In this document: positions 51,577 to 60,682 of the stretch, one piece after another
How positions within the stretch are numbered: position 1 is the stretch's first letter
How the letters are laid out: each line of letters opens with the position of its first letter
From: Planctomycetota bacterium
GTDB lineage: Bacteria; Planctomycetota; Phycisphaerae; Sedimentisphaerales; Anaerohalosphaeraceae
Assembly (NCBI GenBank): GCA_013349435.1
Contig: DUZQ01000003.1
Coordinates: 1-64,000 of the forward strand
Length of the DNA: 64,000 bases
Direction: 5' to 3'
Notes under the pieces: model-generated
Database searches by the model: none
Seen by the model: only the letters and a program-made list of their open reading frames with translations
Told to the model about the DNA's origin: nothing
Position numbers and translations under genes: made by a program

Positions 51577-54500
51577 TCAATCTCCCAATATGGCTCGCTT
51601 ATACCGCCGGGGTGAGCAGTCTTCGGGCACGATAACGAAGTTGTCGCCTCTTATTGTCTCGAAACTCAGCGGCGACCCGCTCATATCCTCGAACTTGCTG
51701 CCGTTGCGATATATTGTTACATCTGCCTGTACACCCCAGGGATTGCGCAACCGGCATTTTCCGCCGGACTGCGACCGAATCTCGACAAACTCCACCTCAC
51801 CTTTGCGCATCGATGATGTTACCAGAAAATTGCCCCTGGCCAACAGCGAGAATTGAGCATCCCACTGTCTGGGCCAGGCGCCGAAAACATGGATAACCGT
51901 TTCACCTGCAGGTCCGGGCGGTGTTGCTCTGCAAAGTGCAAGTACAAGTCCTTCCATGGCATTACCAAGTCGTTGACCACCCATTCCCTGATAGCCTTCC
52001 ATCAGGCTGAGCCGATTTCTCAGCGGGCCTCGCCACCGTGCCCACGCTGAGTCCATATCAGGATGGCCTTCTTCAAGACCTTCATAGCGAATCTGTTCGG
52101 GAACCAGGGTCTTTATAGCTTCGGCATCGGCCATGGTCGCAGCCGTGATGGTCTCTTTGGAAAGCTCGCTTACCCTCGGTCTGCCGGGTTGACGATTTGA
52201 TAAAGGTATGTAGGAATTGTTCGCAAGCTCAATCATTTCGGCATCTGTCGTCTCCAACGTAAACAAATCATAGTAGGTGCAGGGGGTCGTGGCTCTGCGA
52301 TTCGTGCTCCGCCTTCCAACCGAGGCATGCTTCGTATTGACCCAGTAGCGTACTTCGCCGTCGTCCGATGTTTCAGTAAATGTCGGCAGGGGTGCAATGT
52401 TGTCTAAGAATTCTTGCCATACGCCGCGCATATCCTCATCCACGCCCAGAACCTGCGATGCCCTTATCGCCGTTGCCGTTACCGCCCGCATCGCAGCCAG
52501 TTCCTCGATTGTATCTGAAGCGCCCCACGTTGACTCCCAGTTATTGACACCGTGAATGTGATACCTGCCGTCCGCTTCTTTTTTGACGTTCGGATAATTG
52601 CGATAAAACTCGGCCACCCCCTTGATAATCGGATAACCGTATTGGCGCAGCCATTGTTTGTCCCGGGTATAATCGTATCGCAGCCAGTGAAAGTAAGCAA
52701 TCCTCGCACCCGAAGCAAACAAATGCAGCACATAGCTGTAAGGCGCCGAGTCTCTGGCTTCCCAGAAATAGTGGCCGTCTATCCACCGTTCGTCATCGAA
52801 GTTTTTCCAGCACCATCGACTGTCAAACGCATTTTTGGGCGCAGCGTACTTCAGAAATTTTTCCGACGCCTCGGACCACCTCTTGCGCACCAGGTACAGG
52901 TCCCGCATTTCCGCGGCAATATCTTCAGGCAAACGAGGCGGACCATTGAACCATGTTGTCTCCTGGAGATAAATGCCTTTGCTGCCCCACTGCTGCTTAG
53001 CCGCCAGCGCCGTCGCATCATAATTTCTATGAAACATTCTGACCGGCGGTTCCGTCAGATTGATTTTGTTCGCCGCTAAAAGAACATTATTATAATAGCA
53101 GAACAGATTGTACATCCACTTCATCGACCCCCATCGGCGTACGTCTCCTTCAGTGTTCCATATCATCCCGCTGTATCGCGGCGGATAATCGCCGCGGGAA
53201 CAGGACGCCATCACATAGAGGAAATAAGTGTAATGCTTCTCGACATATTCAGCCTGGCCGTCGTCGCTTTGTAGATAAACAAAAGAGTTGGACCAGAAAT
53301 CATGCCACCAGTTTTTGGTTGATTGCAGAAGTTCCGTGTATCCTGAACCGGCGGCTTTATTCAGTTGGGCAAGTGCAAGTGAGTTTATATCCTGCTCAAT
53401 ATCAAAGGTCGCTGCGCTGGAAATCAGTATGGTAAATGTTCCTTTGCCCGGCTTTGCAGCAAGCTGAATAGCGCCGTCGTTGAGCTGTTTCACCTGTGCG
53501 TCGCGATCCTGTACACTTACTGCTACACAGGAGCCGCAGTAATACGTCCGATTCTCTATCGCCGAGGCTTCGGGCTGGGGAAACATCGCCGTCCTGTCGG
53601 CAGAATCATCGCCTTCTACGAATTGCTGACGTAGTGTTATATTATTTTCATAAGAGCTAACCCGGCTGAAAGCATAATGATTTCGCAATCGGTAAGTAAC
53701 AGGCCTCAGCGCTCTCAATGTTACCTTTATGCTGTCGGGCGTTTCGCGGTTATCTGTTATCCGCACCGCCATCGCATCCGGCTCCTGGCAGGCAAATACC
53801 TCGGCGCTTACATCATCGCCCTTCACTGTAACTGTCCCATCGTAAACCGACAGATGCTGTTGTGTGTTGTCGGGTGGAAATGCATCGGGGCCGTAATCGG
53901 CGAACTCGATGTCAATAAATCCGCAGCCGTGGGAGTAATCCGAATCAACACGCGCAAAGCTGTTGGTCGAACTGTTTGCGCAGTAAACATCAACGCGGTT
54001 AATCTGAAGCTTAAGCTGCTTGGGGGTTGTCCAGACAAGACTGCCCATAACACCGTTGCCTATCGGAATGCCCTCCATGCTTGTCCTGACCTGTTTGTCA
54101 TAATGAAGGTCCGCTCGGGAAATAAGCTTTTTGAAATTTACTTCCAGTATGGTTGAAACTTTTTCACCCTCTGTCGTACACTCCGTGTTATGATACCCCT
54201 TCTTTTGCCCGGACTCGAACTGCTTTGTAAAAAAATCCGCCGCAAGTGCAATACCCAAATCAGTACCCTCGTAGAAATCATGCCCTTTATCCGGAACCCA
54301 TTTCATCTCCGCATGAGCACCGGCTTGTTTGTATCTGTCATACAAATCCTGCGAATCCTGCGGATCGACCGTTCCGTCCTGGGTGCCGTGGACCAGATAA
54401 AGGGGCGCGGAATTTGAAGATATATTTTCATAAGGCGAAATTAATTTCAAATCGTCTGCATTGATACCGAATCTTTTTGCAAACCTGGCGGAGTCCTCTT

Positions 54501-55386
54501 CAATCTTAAACGCCGGAGTCGCAAAACCAGCCACAGCCTGTACCGCACTCGATACACCCGCATTTCCTCCGGTACCCTCCAACGCCGGCACATCGGCTGT
54601 TGTCCCGAGCAGTGCGACTATATGAGCGCCGGCCGAAGCGCCCAAGGCGCCTATCCTGTCCGCATCAATGCCGTATTTACCCGCGTTGGCTCGTACCCAC
54701 CGCACCGCCGCCTTGCTGTCGTAAACACAGTCAATAATCTCAACGGCAGGGAGCATACGGTAATCTATCGTTACCGCTGCCATTCCCCTGGACGCAAGAT
54801 ATTTTGCAAAAGGCTCGAACCATACCCTCCTGTTGACCCTCCAGCCACCACCGTGAATACACACCACGCACGGCACAGGCTCAGACATCGGCTCAGCCGG
54901 TAAAAATAAATCCAGTTCGAGTTTCTTATTCGGATACTCTGCAAAGACAAGATTGCGGTGTTCGATGATATTATCCGCGGCAAACTCGAAGATGGGCTTG
55001 TTGGCATAAAGAACATACGACAGTATCGTCAGTGTTTTTCCCCACTCCTCTTGACAGCCCTCTTTAAGATACCCCTCATTCTTGCAGAATTTAATGAATT
55101 CCTCGATGTAATCGGCTACTTCTTCGTCGCTAACACGAACACCCAGAAAGAATTTCCGTCTCGCCCCTTCATACGCTTCATCGATTCTGCTGATACATTT
55201 GCTCTCGGCCGCAAAAAAACCGATATAAGGCTCTTCCGCCTCGACCTTACTGTAAAATTCATTATAAGCCTCATTCTGCTGAGCCGAAATCCGCTCATTC
55301 ATGCCGAAACCGTCCCGTCCCTCTTCGGCACACTGCGCCAAAACCGACAATGAAATCACCGTAATAATTAAATATCGAACTTTCAT
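51577..55386 (-). CDS. esterase-GH95 fusion
   Basis: A 1269-residue secreted protein. After a signal peptide (1-20) and a helical stretch come an alpha/beta-hydrolase of the BD-FAE/carboxylesterase type (about 140-390). It shows HGGGW (178-182), nucleophile S251 in GASAG, His369 in DKGHDF and an Asp in TQDGTVD. A GH95-like region follows (about 425-1269) with MEGIPIGNGVMGSLVW, an all-alpha barrel core, and NNWESTWGASDTIEE. GH95 enzymes are alpha-L-fucosidases or alpha-L-galactosidases. One polypeptide could remove an acyl group and then a fucose or galactose residue. Confidence 0.85.
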   Translation of the reverse strand: MKVRYLIITVISLSVLAQCAEEGRDGFGMNERISAQQNEAYNEFYSKVEAEEPYIGFFAAESKCISRIDEAYEGARRKFFLGVRVSDEEVADYIEEFIKFCKNEGYLKEGCQEEWGKTLTILSYVLYANKPIFEFAADNIIEHRNLVFAEYPNKKLELDLFLPAEPMSEPVPCVVCIHGGGWRVNRRVWFEPFAKYLASRGMAAVTIDYRMLPAVEIIDCVYDSKAAVRWVRANAGKYGIDADRIGALGASAGAHIVALLGTTADVPALEGTGGNAGVSSAVQAVAGFATPAFKIEEDSARFAKRFGINADDLKLISPYENISSNSAPLYLVHGTQDGTVDPQDSQDLYDRYKQAGAHAEMKWVPDKGHDFYEGTDLGIALAADFFTKQFESGQKKGYHNTECTTEGEKVSTILEVNFKKLISRADLHYDKQVRTSMEGIPIGNGVMGSLVWTTPKQLKLQINRVDVYCANSSTNSFARVDSDYSHGCGFIDIEFADYGPDAFPPDNTQQHLSVYDGTVTVKGDDVSAEVFACQEPDAMAVRITDNRETPDSIKVTLRALRPVTYRLRNHYAFSRVSSYENNITLRQQFVEGDDSADRTAMFPQPEASAIENRTYYCGSCVAVSVQDRDAQVKQLNDGAIQLAAKPGKGTFTILISSAATFDIEQDINSLALAQLNKAAGSGYTELLQSTKNWWHDFWSNSFVYLQSDDGQAEYVEKHYTYFLYVMASCSRGDYPPRYSGMIWNTEGDVRRWGSMKWMYNLFCYYNNVLLAANKINLTEPPVRMFHRNYDATALAAKQQWGSKGIYLQETTWFNGPPRLPEDIAAEMRDLYLVRKRWSEASEKFLKYAAPKNAFDSRWCWKNFDDERWIDGHYFWEARDSAPYSYVLHLFASGARIAYFHWLRYDYTRDKQWLRQYGYPIIKGVAEFYRNYPNVKKEADGRYHIHGVNNWESTWGASDTIEELAAMRAVTATAIRASQVLGVDEDMRGVWQEFLDNIAPLPTFTETSDDGEVRYWVNTKHASVGRRSTNRRATTPCTYYDLFTLETTDAEMIELANNSYIPLSNRQPGRPRVSELSKETITAATMADAEAIKTLVPEQIRYEGLEEGHPDMDSAWARWRGPLRNRLSLMEGYQGMGGQRLGNAMEGLVLALCRATPPGPAGETVIHVFGAWPRQWDAQFSLLARGNFLVTSSMRKGEVEFVEIRSQSGGKCRLRNPWGVQADVTIYRNGSKFEDMSGSPLSFETIRGDNFVIVPEDCSPRRYKRAILGD

Positions 55387-55436
55387 CTTTATGCTCCTGT
55401 GTTAAAAGACCACCCCGATTTTCACTGTTTTTTGTT

Positions 55437-55465
55437 ATAATACCCGACTTGTATTACAAATGCAA
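55437..55465 (-). promoter_or_regulatory. promoter of the glycan locus with embedded inverted repeat
   Basis: On the minus strand TTGCAT (55465-55460), a 17-nt spacer and TATTAT (55442-55437) precede the esterase-GH95 gene. The spacer holds the inverted repeat TTGTA-T-TACAA (55449-55459), a possible repressor site between -35 and -10. Confidence 0.5.
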
Positions 55466-55675
55466 GCTTTATGGTCTATATTGGCCGCATACCCGTAATT
55501 ATAATCCTTATTGACCATCAGGGTTTTTGTTTTTATTGGAATTGATTCGAGTGCTGATTTAGACTACGCAACAAAACATTTTTGGGAATCCTTACTTTGA
55601 TGCCCACACTCCCGACCGCAAGCGCATTTTTCTACGCATCTCAGATTTATTTGTTACGCGAACGAAGATGATTTA

Positions 55676-56200
55676 CTATCTTTGAATGTAATCTATTTGG
55701 CCAAGGTTGGTATATTTTTCACGAAACCTCTTGCTGAATTGCCAGCCCAACGCTCGTCCTAAGCCTGCCTCGCTTAAAACCTCCTCAAGAGAAATGCCTT
55801 GCTCAGCTTTTCCGAGAAAACCGAGAACTCTGAACACCGCCCCATCTGCTGCACATACTTTCCAATCCTCTGATGAACCGACTAAAATAGCTAATGTCTG
55901 TTTTTCTCCATCGTGTACGATATCTGCATACGACTCGGGAAGCTTGTTCAGTAAAGACTTAGCTAACGAAGAATCTGTGTCTAAAATTTGAATTAACCCT
56001 TTGTCTTGGTAGGGTTCCAAATCTATACGGATGTCTTGTAATTCTTGGCTTGCGTACTTTGCTTCGTTTGCGACGATTTTTGATACCGTAACATCGCACC
56101 GATCGATAAATTCATCCCATATATTTAGCTTAAAGAGCTCGATTATCGGTCCGGCATCAAGTAACAGAAATTGATATTTCTTCTTTCCCGAATTCTTCAT
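55676..56200 (-). CDS. PIN-like nuclease, probable toxin
   Basis: A 174-residue protein with PIN-domain features: LLLDAGPIIELFKLN at the N-terminus (first acidic residue), ANEAKYAS in the middle, and VHDGEKQTLAIL with CAADGAVFRVLGFL toward the end (further acids). Its first 44 nt overlap the XRE-ImmA/IrrE gene, and GGAAG precedes the ATG. PIN proteins next to XRE-COG2856 genes have been predicted as toxin-antitoxin pairs, with the PIN part cleaving RNA. Confidence 0.75.
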   Translation of the reverse strand: MKNSGKKKYQFLLLDAGPIIELFKLNIWDEFIDRCDVTVSKIVANEAKYASQELQDIRIDLEPYQDKGLIQILDTDSSLAKSLLNKLPESYADIVHDGEKQTLAILVGSSEDWKVCAADGAVFRVLGFLGKAEQGISLEEVLSEAGLGRALGWQFSKRFREKYTNLGQIDYIQR

Positions 56201-57263
56201 CTTCCGTGAGGTACCCCTCGGCTTCCTTATAGCTGATGTTCATGTATTTTTTAAACTGCATTAGTGACAGTTTGCCCTGCCTGAGTGCTCTTATCGCCAA
56301 ACTACAGTAACGTTCAGGTAATTCATCCGGCTCATCAGACTTTCTTGGTGGCCGTATCGACCTCATTTTTTGAGCCATTTTAATATACTCAGCAACCTTC
56401 TGTCTCGGTGTGTTATAAAGGCAAAGCATTCGCCACAGCAGCGCTTCCAGAGAAACACCGAATTCTCTCGCTATTTCATCCAACGCTTCAAGGGGAATAT
56501 TGCCTTTACTGTCGGCCGCAGACTCGATTTTATCCTTGACAGAGTCCGTAGGTAGCAATAGCCGACTGGCAAACGCATTAGCCAGTTTTTCCTCTTGCGC
56601 TCCTGGTTTTCCTTCCCCTCCATTAACTCTGAAAATATCCCATGTCAAAAGGTGAAATAGTTCATGAGCAATATCAAAGTTACGCCGCCACAATTTACTT
56701 TCCTTATTCAACAGAATAGCGGGCCCAAAGCTGCCATCAAATATAGAGATGGCGCTGCCAGGAAAATTGAGATGGAATATCTTAACGTAAAACTGTTCCT
56801 CGAGAATTTGTTTCAGTGAACAGCTCGGCACATCACCCGGCAGCAATTCCCTTTGCACTTTTTCAGCCAGTTTGCAGGCTTGAAGATAATCAAAACTTTC
56901 TCGCTCGATAGTATCCGCCTTTGGTAAGCTTGCTCTTCGGAGTTGTCCTGTGCACAACTCGAGGCGATGATACTGTTCGCAAAGCTGACGGAATTTGGCT
57001 TCTGTTTCTTTTCTTTCTTCATCAATTGCGGGAGGATCACGCCAAAGCGGCACTGCTTCGGCGGGGATATCGTCAGCGAGAAAAAACGTTATTCCCCTTT
57101 TGTAGATGTCGGCTAATTTACTTAGTTGTGAAAAGCTCGGCTCTCTGTTTCCATTTTCAAAATCACTGATCGAAGTATACCCGATTCCGCTTTCTTGTTC
57201 CGCTCTTTTGAGAGTATATCCAATTGTTTTTCTGGCAATTTTTAATCTCTTCCCAATTTCCAT
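56157..57263 (-). CDS. XRE HTH - ImmA/IrrE metallopeptidase, probable antitoxin/regulator
   Basis: The ATG at 57263 (GGAGG upstream at correct spacing) gives 368 residues. An XRE helix-turn-helix (about 3-57: RLKIARKTIGYTL, GYTSISDFENGNREPS) is joined to a COG2856 zinc peptidase with DIAHELFHLLTW (HExxH) near residue 185 and an EEKLANAFASRLLLP segment. It likely represses its own promoter and may be cleaved or cleave a partner under stress, as in ImmR/ImmA systems. It overlaps the PIN gene. Confidence 0.85.
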   Translation of the reverse strand: MEIGKRLKIARKTIGYTLKRAEQESGIGYTSISDFENGNREPSFSQLSKLADIYKRGITFFLADDIPAEAVPLWRDPPAIDEERKETEAKFRQLCEQYHRLELCTGQLRRASLPKADTIERESFDYLQACKLAEKVQRELLPGDVPSCSLKQILEEQFYVKIFHLNFPGSAISIFDGSFGPAILLNKESKLWRRNFDIAHELFHLLTWDIFRVNGGEGKPGAQEEKLANAFASRLLLPTDSVKDKIESAADSKGNIPLEALDEIAREFGVSLEALLWRMLCLYNTPRQKVAEYIKMAQKMRSIRPPRKSDEPDELPERYCSLAIRALRQGKLSLMQFKKYMNISYKEAEGYLTEDEEFGKEEISISVT

Positions 57264-57274
57264 TGTCATCCTCC

Positions 57275-57300
57275 AATATTCTGATTTTCCGAAATATTCT
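57275..57300. promoter_or_regulatory. two direct repeats AATATTCT, XRE operator candidate
   Basis: AATATTCT occurs at 57275-57282 and 57293-57300, 18 bp apart, the second overlapping the -10 box of the toxin-antitoxin promoter. Confidence 0.45.
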
Positions 57301-57324
57301 AACATATAAAAATTATTAACGCAA
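57296..57324 (-). promoter_or_regulatory. promoter of the PIN/XRE operon
   Basis: Minus strand: TTGCGT (57324-57319), 17-nt spacer, TAGAAT (57301-57296), about 33 nt before the ATG at 57263, in an AT-rich stretch. Confidence 0.5.
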
Positions 57325-57405
57325 TAATTTTTTCTGGAAAAAGCAAATTTGTATGTTTTTTCGGCAAAATGGTCTGAAATCGTTAATTTTTTACTTTTCG
57401 GGAGT

Positions 57406-58953
57406 TTAGTACCGTCTTGAGGTGGTTTTTGCGGTAGCAAGACCGCTGAAAAAGTAACGCAAAGCGTCAATCGGATGGTCATAGACGCCGTCCTTCAGCG
57501 GAAGCTCCGCATCGGGGCCGGAAGTTGCCGTATCGGGATAATGATAACACTGCAGCGCCTCAATCAATCGTACGCAGCGGGGGCTTATTACGAGCCTGCT
57601 GGCCCCGTCGCCCGCACGCAACGCCCGGCGGATAAGCTCTATCCCGGCCAAGATATTGCTCCTGCGATAACGTGTGCGTATGCCCATCGACCGCAATTCC
57701 TTCACACTACTGGTGCCGGTAACATCGTTTCTGCCGGCACCGGCGGGGTCGCAAAACGTCGCCGCCACTCGCTCCTCGCTGCAGGGTGTCCTGCGTTTAA
57801 TCTCGTCGGCATGCACATTAACCGCAGCCCGTGAACGGACGTATTCATCAATCACCCTCACACAGCCTGACGAATCGACCTGAAGCCACAGACAAACAAA
57901 CGGATTCACAAAGCCGAAGTCGAGCGCTCGATAAAGCGGCAGGTCCCGGTCATAATCCACCGGCTCAACGTGCAGGGCCGGGTCGAACTCGGCAAAGACG
58001 ACATTTTCGAGCAAGGGCCGGCGGCACAGCATCTCCGACTCAAAACCCGCCCTGCTCGCCCGGCGCATCTGCGTTATGCAGTCGTCTATCTTTAGATACC
58101 CGGCCGCCCGCTTCGCCCTGCCACCGCAATCGCCCCACAGCGGACACTGTGAGCAGGTTCTTTCGGTGCATTTCTCAATCACCTCCCACATGCACCATTT
58201 GAATACCGGCGTATTGTTTTTGTCGGCATCTGTAATCAGTCTTTGCATCAGACCGTAAGGCCGGTGCATCGTGCTTATCGTCTCCATCGATGCGATGATA
58301 CTGTCTTTGCTGTGTGTGACGAACTTGGCGGCGGAAAAGACCTGCTCGTCGAAAAGCTCCACCTCGTCGCAGCGAAGCTTCTGGACGTGTGTGCCGCGGA
58401 CGCTCGTCGCCGACTGCGTCAGCACCTCGACCGTTGAGCCGTTTAGAAAAGCGCACCTTTCCTTCCGCACAGGCCCTGCCAAAAATGCCTCAAAGCCCTT
58501 GGCCACGAAGCTTGTCAGGTATTCATACATCCTGCCCGACTGTTCACCCGAGCCGCCCAATATTCTTATCTGACAGCCGGGCTTAAAGATACAATCAAGC
58601 AGCGTAGCTATCGCGGCCAGCTCGGTCTTGCCCCCGCCCCGATTGGCCCAGACAATGCAGTCGCCGTTTAACCGATTTCTGTCCTCTGTCTTCTCTCCTC
58701 TGTCATCTGAACTGTAAGCATACCACAGATAATCCATCGGCGTTGCGTGCCCGTCGCACAGCTTTGTGTCCGGCACATCAATGCCTAAGAACACCTTGAT
58801 GTAATTGGCAAGGTCTCGCCTTGACCTCGGCCTGGTTCGCCGAAGTTTTTCATAGACGCCCGATACTCGATGCCCGATACCCGATCCTCGATATTGGATT
58901 GCCGCCCCTTGTTCCTGAACGCTGAACGCCGTACGTTGTTGTTTGTGCTCCAT
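57406..58953 (-). CDS. terminase-large-subunit-like ATPase/nuclease
   Basis: The ATG at 58953 (GAAAGGATAT upstream) gives 515 residues. The ATPase half has Walker A ANRGGGKTE and Walker B LRCDEVELFD with the following FVTHSKDSIIASMETIST. A cysteine cluster (CTERTCSQCPLWGDCGG) sits between the halves. The nuclease half shows RNase-H-like acids in DFGFVNPFVC, FCDPAGAGRNDVTG and HPIDALRYF. This is the TerL architecture, but no portal, capsid or small terminase gene is in view, so it is either a phage remnant or a domesticated enzyme. Confidence 0.8.
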   Translation of the reverse strand: MEHKQQRTAFSVQEQGAAIQYRGSGIGHRVSGVYEKLRRTRPRSRRDLANYIKVFLGIDVPDTKLCDGHATPMDYLWYAYSSDDRGEKTEDRNRLNGDCIVWANRGGGKTELAAIATLLDCIFKPGCQIRILGGSGEQSGRMYEYLTSFVAKGFEAFLAGPVRKERCAFLNGSTVEVLTQSATSVRGTHVQKLRCDEVELFDEQVFSAAKFVTHSKDSIIASMETISTMHRPYGLMQRLITDADKNNTPVFKWCMWEVIEKCTERTCSQCPLWGDCGGRAKRAAGYLKIDDCITQMRRASRAGFESEMLCRRPLLENVVFAEFDPALHVEPVDYDRDLPLYRALDFGFVNPFVCLWLQVDSSGCVRVIDEYVRSRAAVNVHADEIKRRTPCSEERVAATFCDPAGAGRNDVTGTSSVKELRSMGIRTRYRRSNILAGIELIRRALRAGDGASRLVISPRCVRLIEALQCYHYPDTATSGPDAELPLKDGVYDHPIDALRYFFSGLATAKTTSRRY

Positions 58954-59040
58954 ACCCGTATATCCTTTCGTTAATTGATTTATGTTGACTTGATAGTAAC
59001 GGAAAACTGTCATTCTGAGGCGCAGCCGAAATTACTGTCA

Positions 59041-59150
59041 TAACACAAGCCGTGCCGCGCGATAATACCAACACAAGCCGTGCCGCGCACCCGTCGAGAC
59101 GCGGTCTCGCCGCGGCTGAAGCGGCCGAATCAAGCGGCCGAATCAGGAGG
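59041..59150. repeat. palindromic GC-rich repeat, divergent copy
   Basis: It has two ACACAAGCCGTGCCGCGC units joined by GATAATACCA, then GAAGCGGCCGAATCA. The right arm differs from the other copies. Its end overlaps the last codons of the ParB-like gene. Confidence 0.6.
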
Positions 59151-59769
59151 CAAGATACCCCAAATATAATCTTGCGATTTCTGTAATTGCTCTTGCACGT
59201 CTCTGTGCCGGGGTTTCTTTTGGCTCGGCTCCTATAGTCGCTATCGCTTCATCGACTGTCCGCTTCTGGTCGTCGGTCAGGAAAAACACGACAGGATTCA
59301 AAAAGGCCTTATGACCAGCAGTCTTTGGCAGCATCGGCCTGTGCAGGTCCTTCAATCTTTCAAGCGCCCGTTTTGTATCGGGCAATTGTTTTGAAAGCTC
59401 CTTCACACTGAACCTGTCACTTAACGCCTTGATAAGCTGGGCCTTTTTGTCAAGCTCATCATGACCTGTGAGACGGTTGAGCGTTGCAAGCAAAATCATC
59501 GTCTCACTGTCATCCACCCGCCAGACGACACAATCGCACTTTGTGTGGCCGAGTTTCTTCAGCGCCTGCACACGGTGATGCCCGTTGATTATCTCCAAGA
59601 AGCCCGGCCTTTTGGGGTGTGGCCGAACTACCACAGGCTCATAATTACCCGTCCTTTCGATATGGGCTGTCAGCTTCCTGAACGTACCATCCTTCATCCT
59701 GTTCGGATTAGCCGGATGTGCAATAAGCTTACTGATGTCTATCGATTTGATTTGTTTTATGTGTACCAT
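59143..59769 (-). CDS. ParB/Srx-domain protein
   Basis: A 208-residue protein with an N-terminal ParB-like domain (about 8-100): LIAHPANPNRM, EPVVVRPHPKRPGF, and EIINGHHRVQALKKLGH, the GxxR-type nucleotide-binding motif. The rest is helical and basic (LPDTKRALERLKDLHRP, ETPAQRRARAI). It lacks the central HTH and dimer regions of chromosomal ParB. ParB-fold proteins near terminases can act as nucleases, CTP switches or DNA-binding adaptors. It reads toward the terminase gene on the same strand, 190 nt upstream. Confidence 0.8.
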   Translation of the reverse strand: MVHIKQIKSIDISKLIAHPANPNRMKDGTFRKLTAHIERTGNYEPVVVRPHPKRPGFLEIINGHHRVQALKKLGHTKCDCVVWRVDDSETMILLATLNRLTGHDELDKKAQLIKALSDRFSVKELSKQLPDTKRALERLKDLHRPMLPKTAGHKAFLNPVVFFLTDDQKRTVDEAIATIGAEPKETPAQRRARAITEIARLYLGYLAS

Positions 59770-59831
59770 ATTTCCCCTCGAATTTGGTAATTGGTTATTG
59801 GCAACTGGTTATTGGTTATCGTTGATTCGTT

Positions 59832-59959
59832 CACACAAGCCGAGCCGCGCGATAATATCAACAGAAGCCGTGCCGCGCAAGCGGCCGAACCAAATGGTGG
59901 AATAATAAAATTATCTTTCGAGCGGCTTGCGCCGCCGCGCTTCTGTTTTGGTAATTCAA
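59832..59959. repeat. palindromic GC-rich repeat, copy A
   Basis: Two AGCCGNGCCGCGC units separated by GATAATATCAACAGA are followed by AAGCGGCCGAA, an AT-rich loop, and CGAGCGGCTTGCGCCGCC with GCGCTTCTGTTTTGG. The two ends form an imperfect inverted repeat of about 30 bp. Confidence 0.75.
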
Positions 59960-59964
59960 TAACA

Positions 59965-60096
59965 TTTTACAGAAACCGAGCCGTGCGATAATATCAACAG
60001 AAGCCGTGCCGCGCAAGCGGCCGAATCAGAGGGTGGAATAGTAACATTATCCTTCGGGCGGCTTGCGCCGCCGCGCTTTTGCTTTGGTGATTCTAT
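59965..60096. repeat. palindromic GC-rich repeat, copy B
   Basis: Nearly the same sequence as copy A (AACAGAAGCCGTGCCGCGC, GCGGCCGAATCAGAGGG, TTCGGGCGGCTTGCGCCGCC) only 5 nt after it, in the same orientation. Confidence 0.8.
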
Positions 60097-60148
60097 TGTC
60101 ATGCCGGGCTTGCCTGCCCTCCGTAGCCTCGTGCGAAGGCCGGATCCG

Positions 60149-60291
60149 GCATCCAGTTCATTTAGCCCCGCGTTTGACACGCCGTCATTCTGAACGCCCA
60201 CATGTCATTCTGAGGCGCAGACTGTTGTCATACCGGACTTGATCCAGCATCCAGTTCATTCAGCCCCGCGTTTGACACGCCGTCATTCTGA
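60149..60291. repeat. 45-bp direct repeat pair
   Basis: 60149-60193 and 60247-60291 differ at one position (TTTAGCC against TTCAGCC). They begin GCATCCAGTTCATT and end GCCGTCATTCTGA. No function is evident. Confidence 0.8.
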
Positions 60292-60458
60292 GGCGAAGCC
60301 GAAGAATCTCAATCGTTCGTTTACTGTCATTCCAAACTTGATTTGGAATCCATTATCTCACCAAAGGTCGTGGATTCCAGCTCCCTGCCCCTGCCTCCGC
60401 AGGGGCAGCATTCCTTCGCAGGGACAAGCTTAGCTGGAATGACAATTATACGCACCAG

Positions 60459-60490
60459 ATTATTCACCCCGATAAATCGGGGTGAATAAT
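60459..60490. other. perfect hairpin, 15-bp arms
   Basis: ATTATTCACCCCGAT and ATCGGGGTGAATAAT flank AA. No T-run follows, and the sequence fits a dispersed palindromic repeat or a cruciform site better than a terminator. Confidence 0.55.
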
Positions 60491-60682
60491 AACGTGTGTT
60501 ATGTCTGACGCTCCGCTTGGAATGATAATGCCTTTCGATTATGGGACCTCGAAGGGTTTAAAAAGTGCCGAATGCCGGTATTTTCCTTATATATTGCGAT
60601 TTTTCTCTCCCAAAAGACCCGGCACCTAAGCACCAAGCCGCTTTTGCCGATAACAGGCAACATGATACGTACGAGATACTTA

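Larger units (their letters stand above)
59770..60682. other. gene-free repeat-rich stretch
   Basis: About 900 bases hold two copies of the palindromic repeat, a 45-bp direct repeat (60149-60193 and 60247-60291), TCATTCTGAGGCG-type intergenic words, and a strong hairpin at 60459. No coding frame is convincing. Confidence 0.6.

Noticed and set aside
19088-55386. SusC/SusD-type polysaccharide utilization locus of Bacteroidetes
   Set aside because: No TonB-dependent receptor or SusD-like lipoprotein is encoded. The only transporter is an MFS sugar porter.
57406-59769. Complete prophage
   Set aside because: Terminase- and ParB-like genes are present, but there is no portal, capsid, tail, lysis or integrase gene in the 8.6 kb to the window end.
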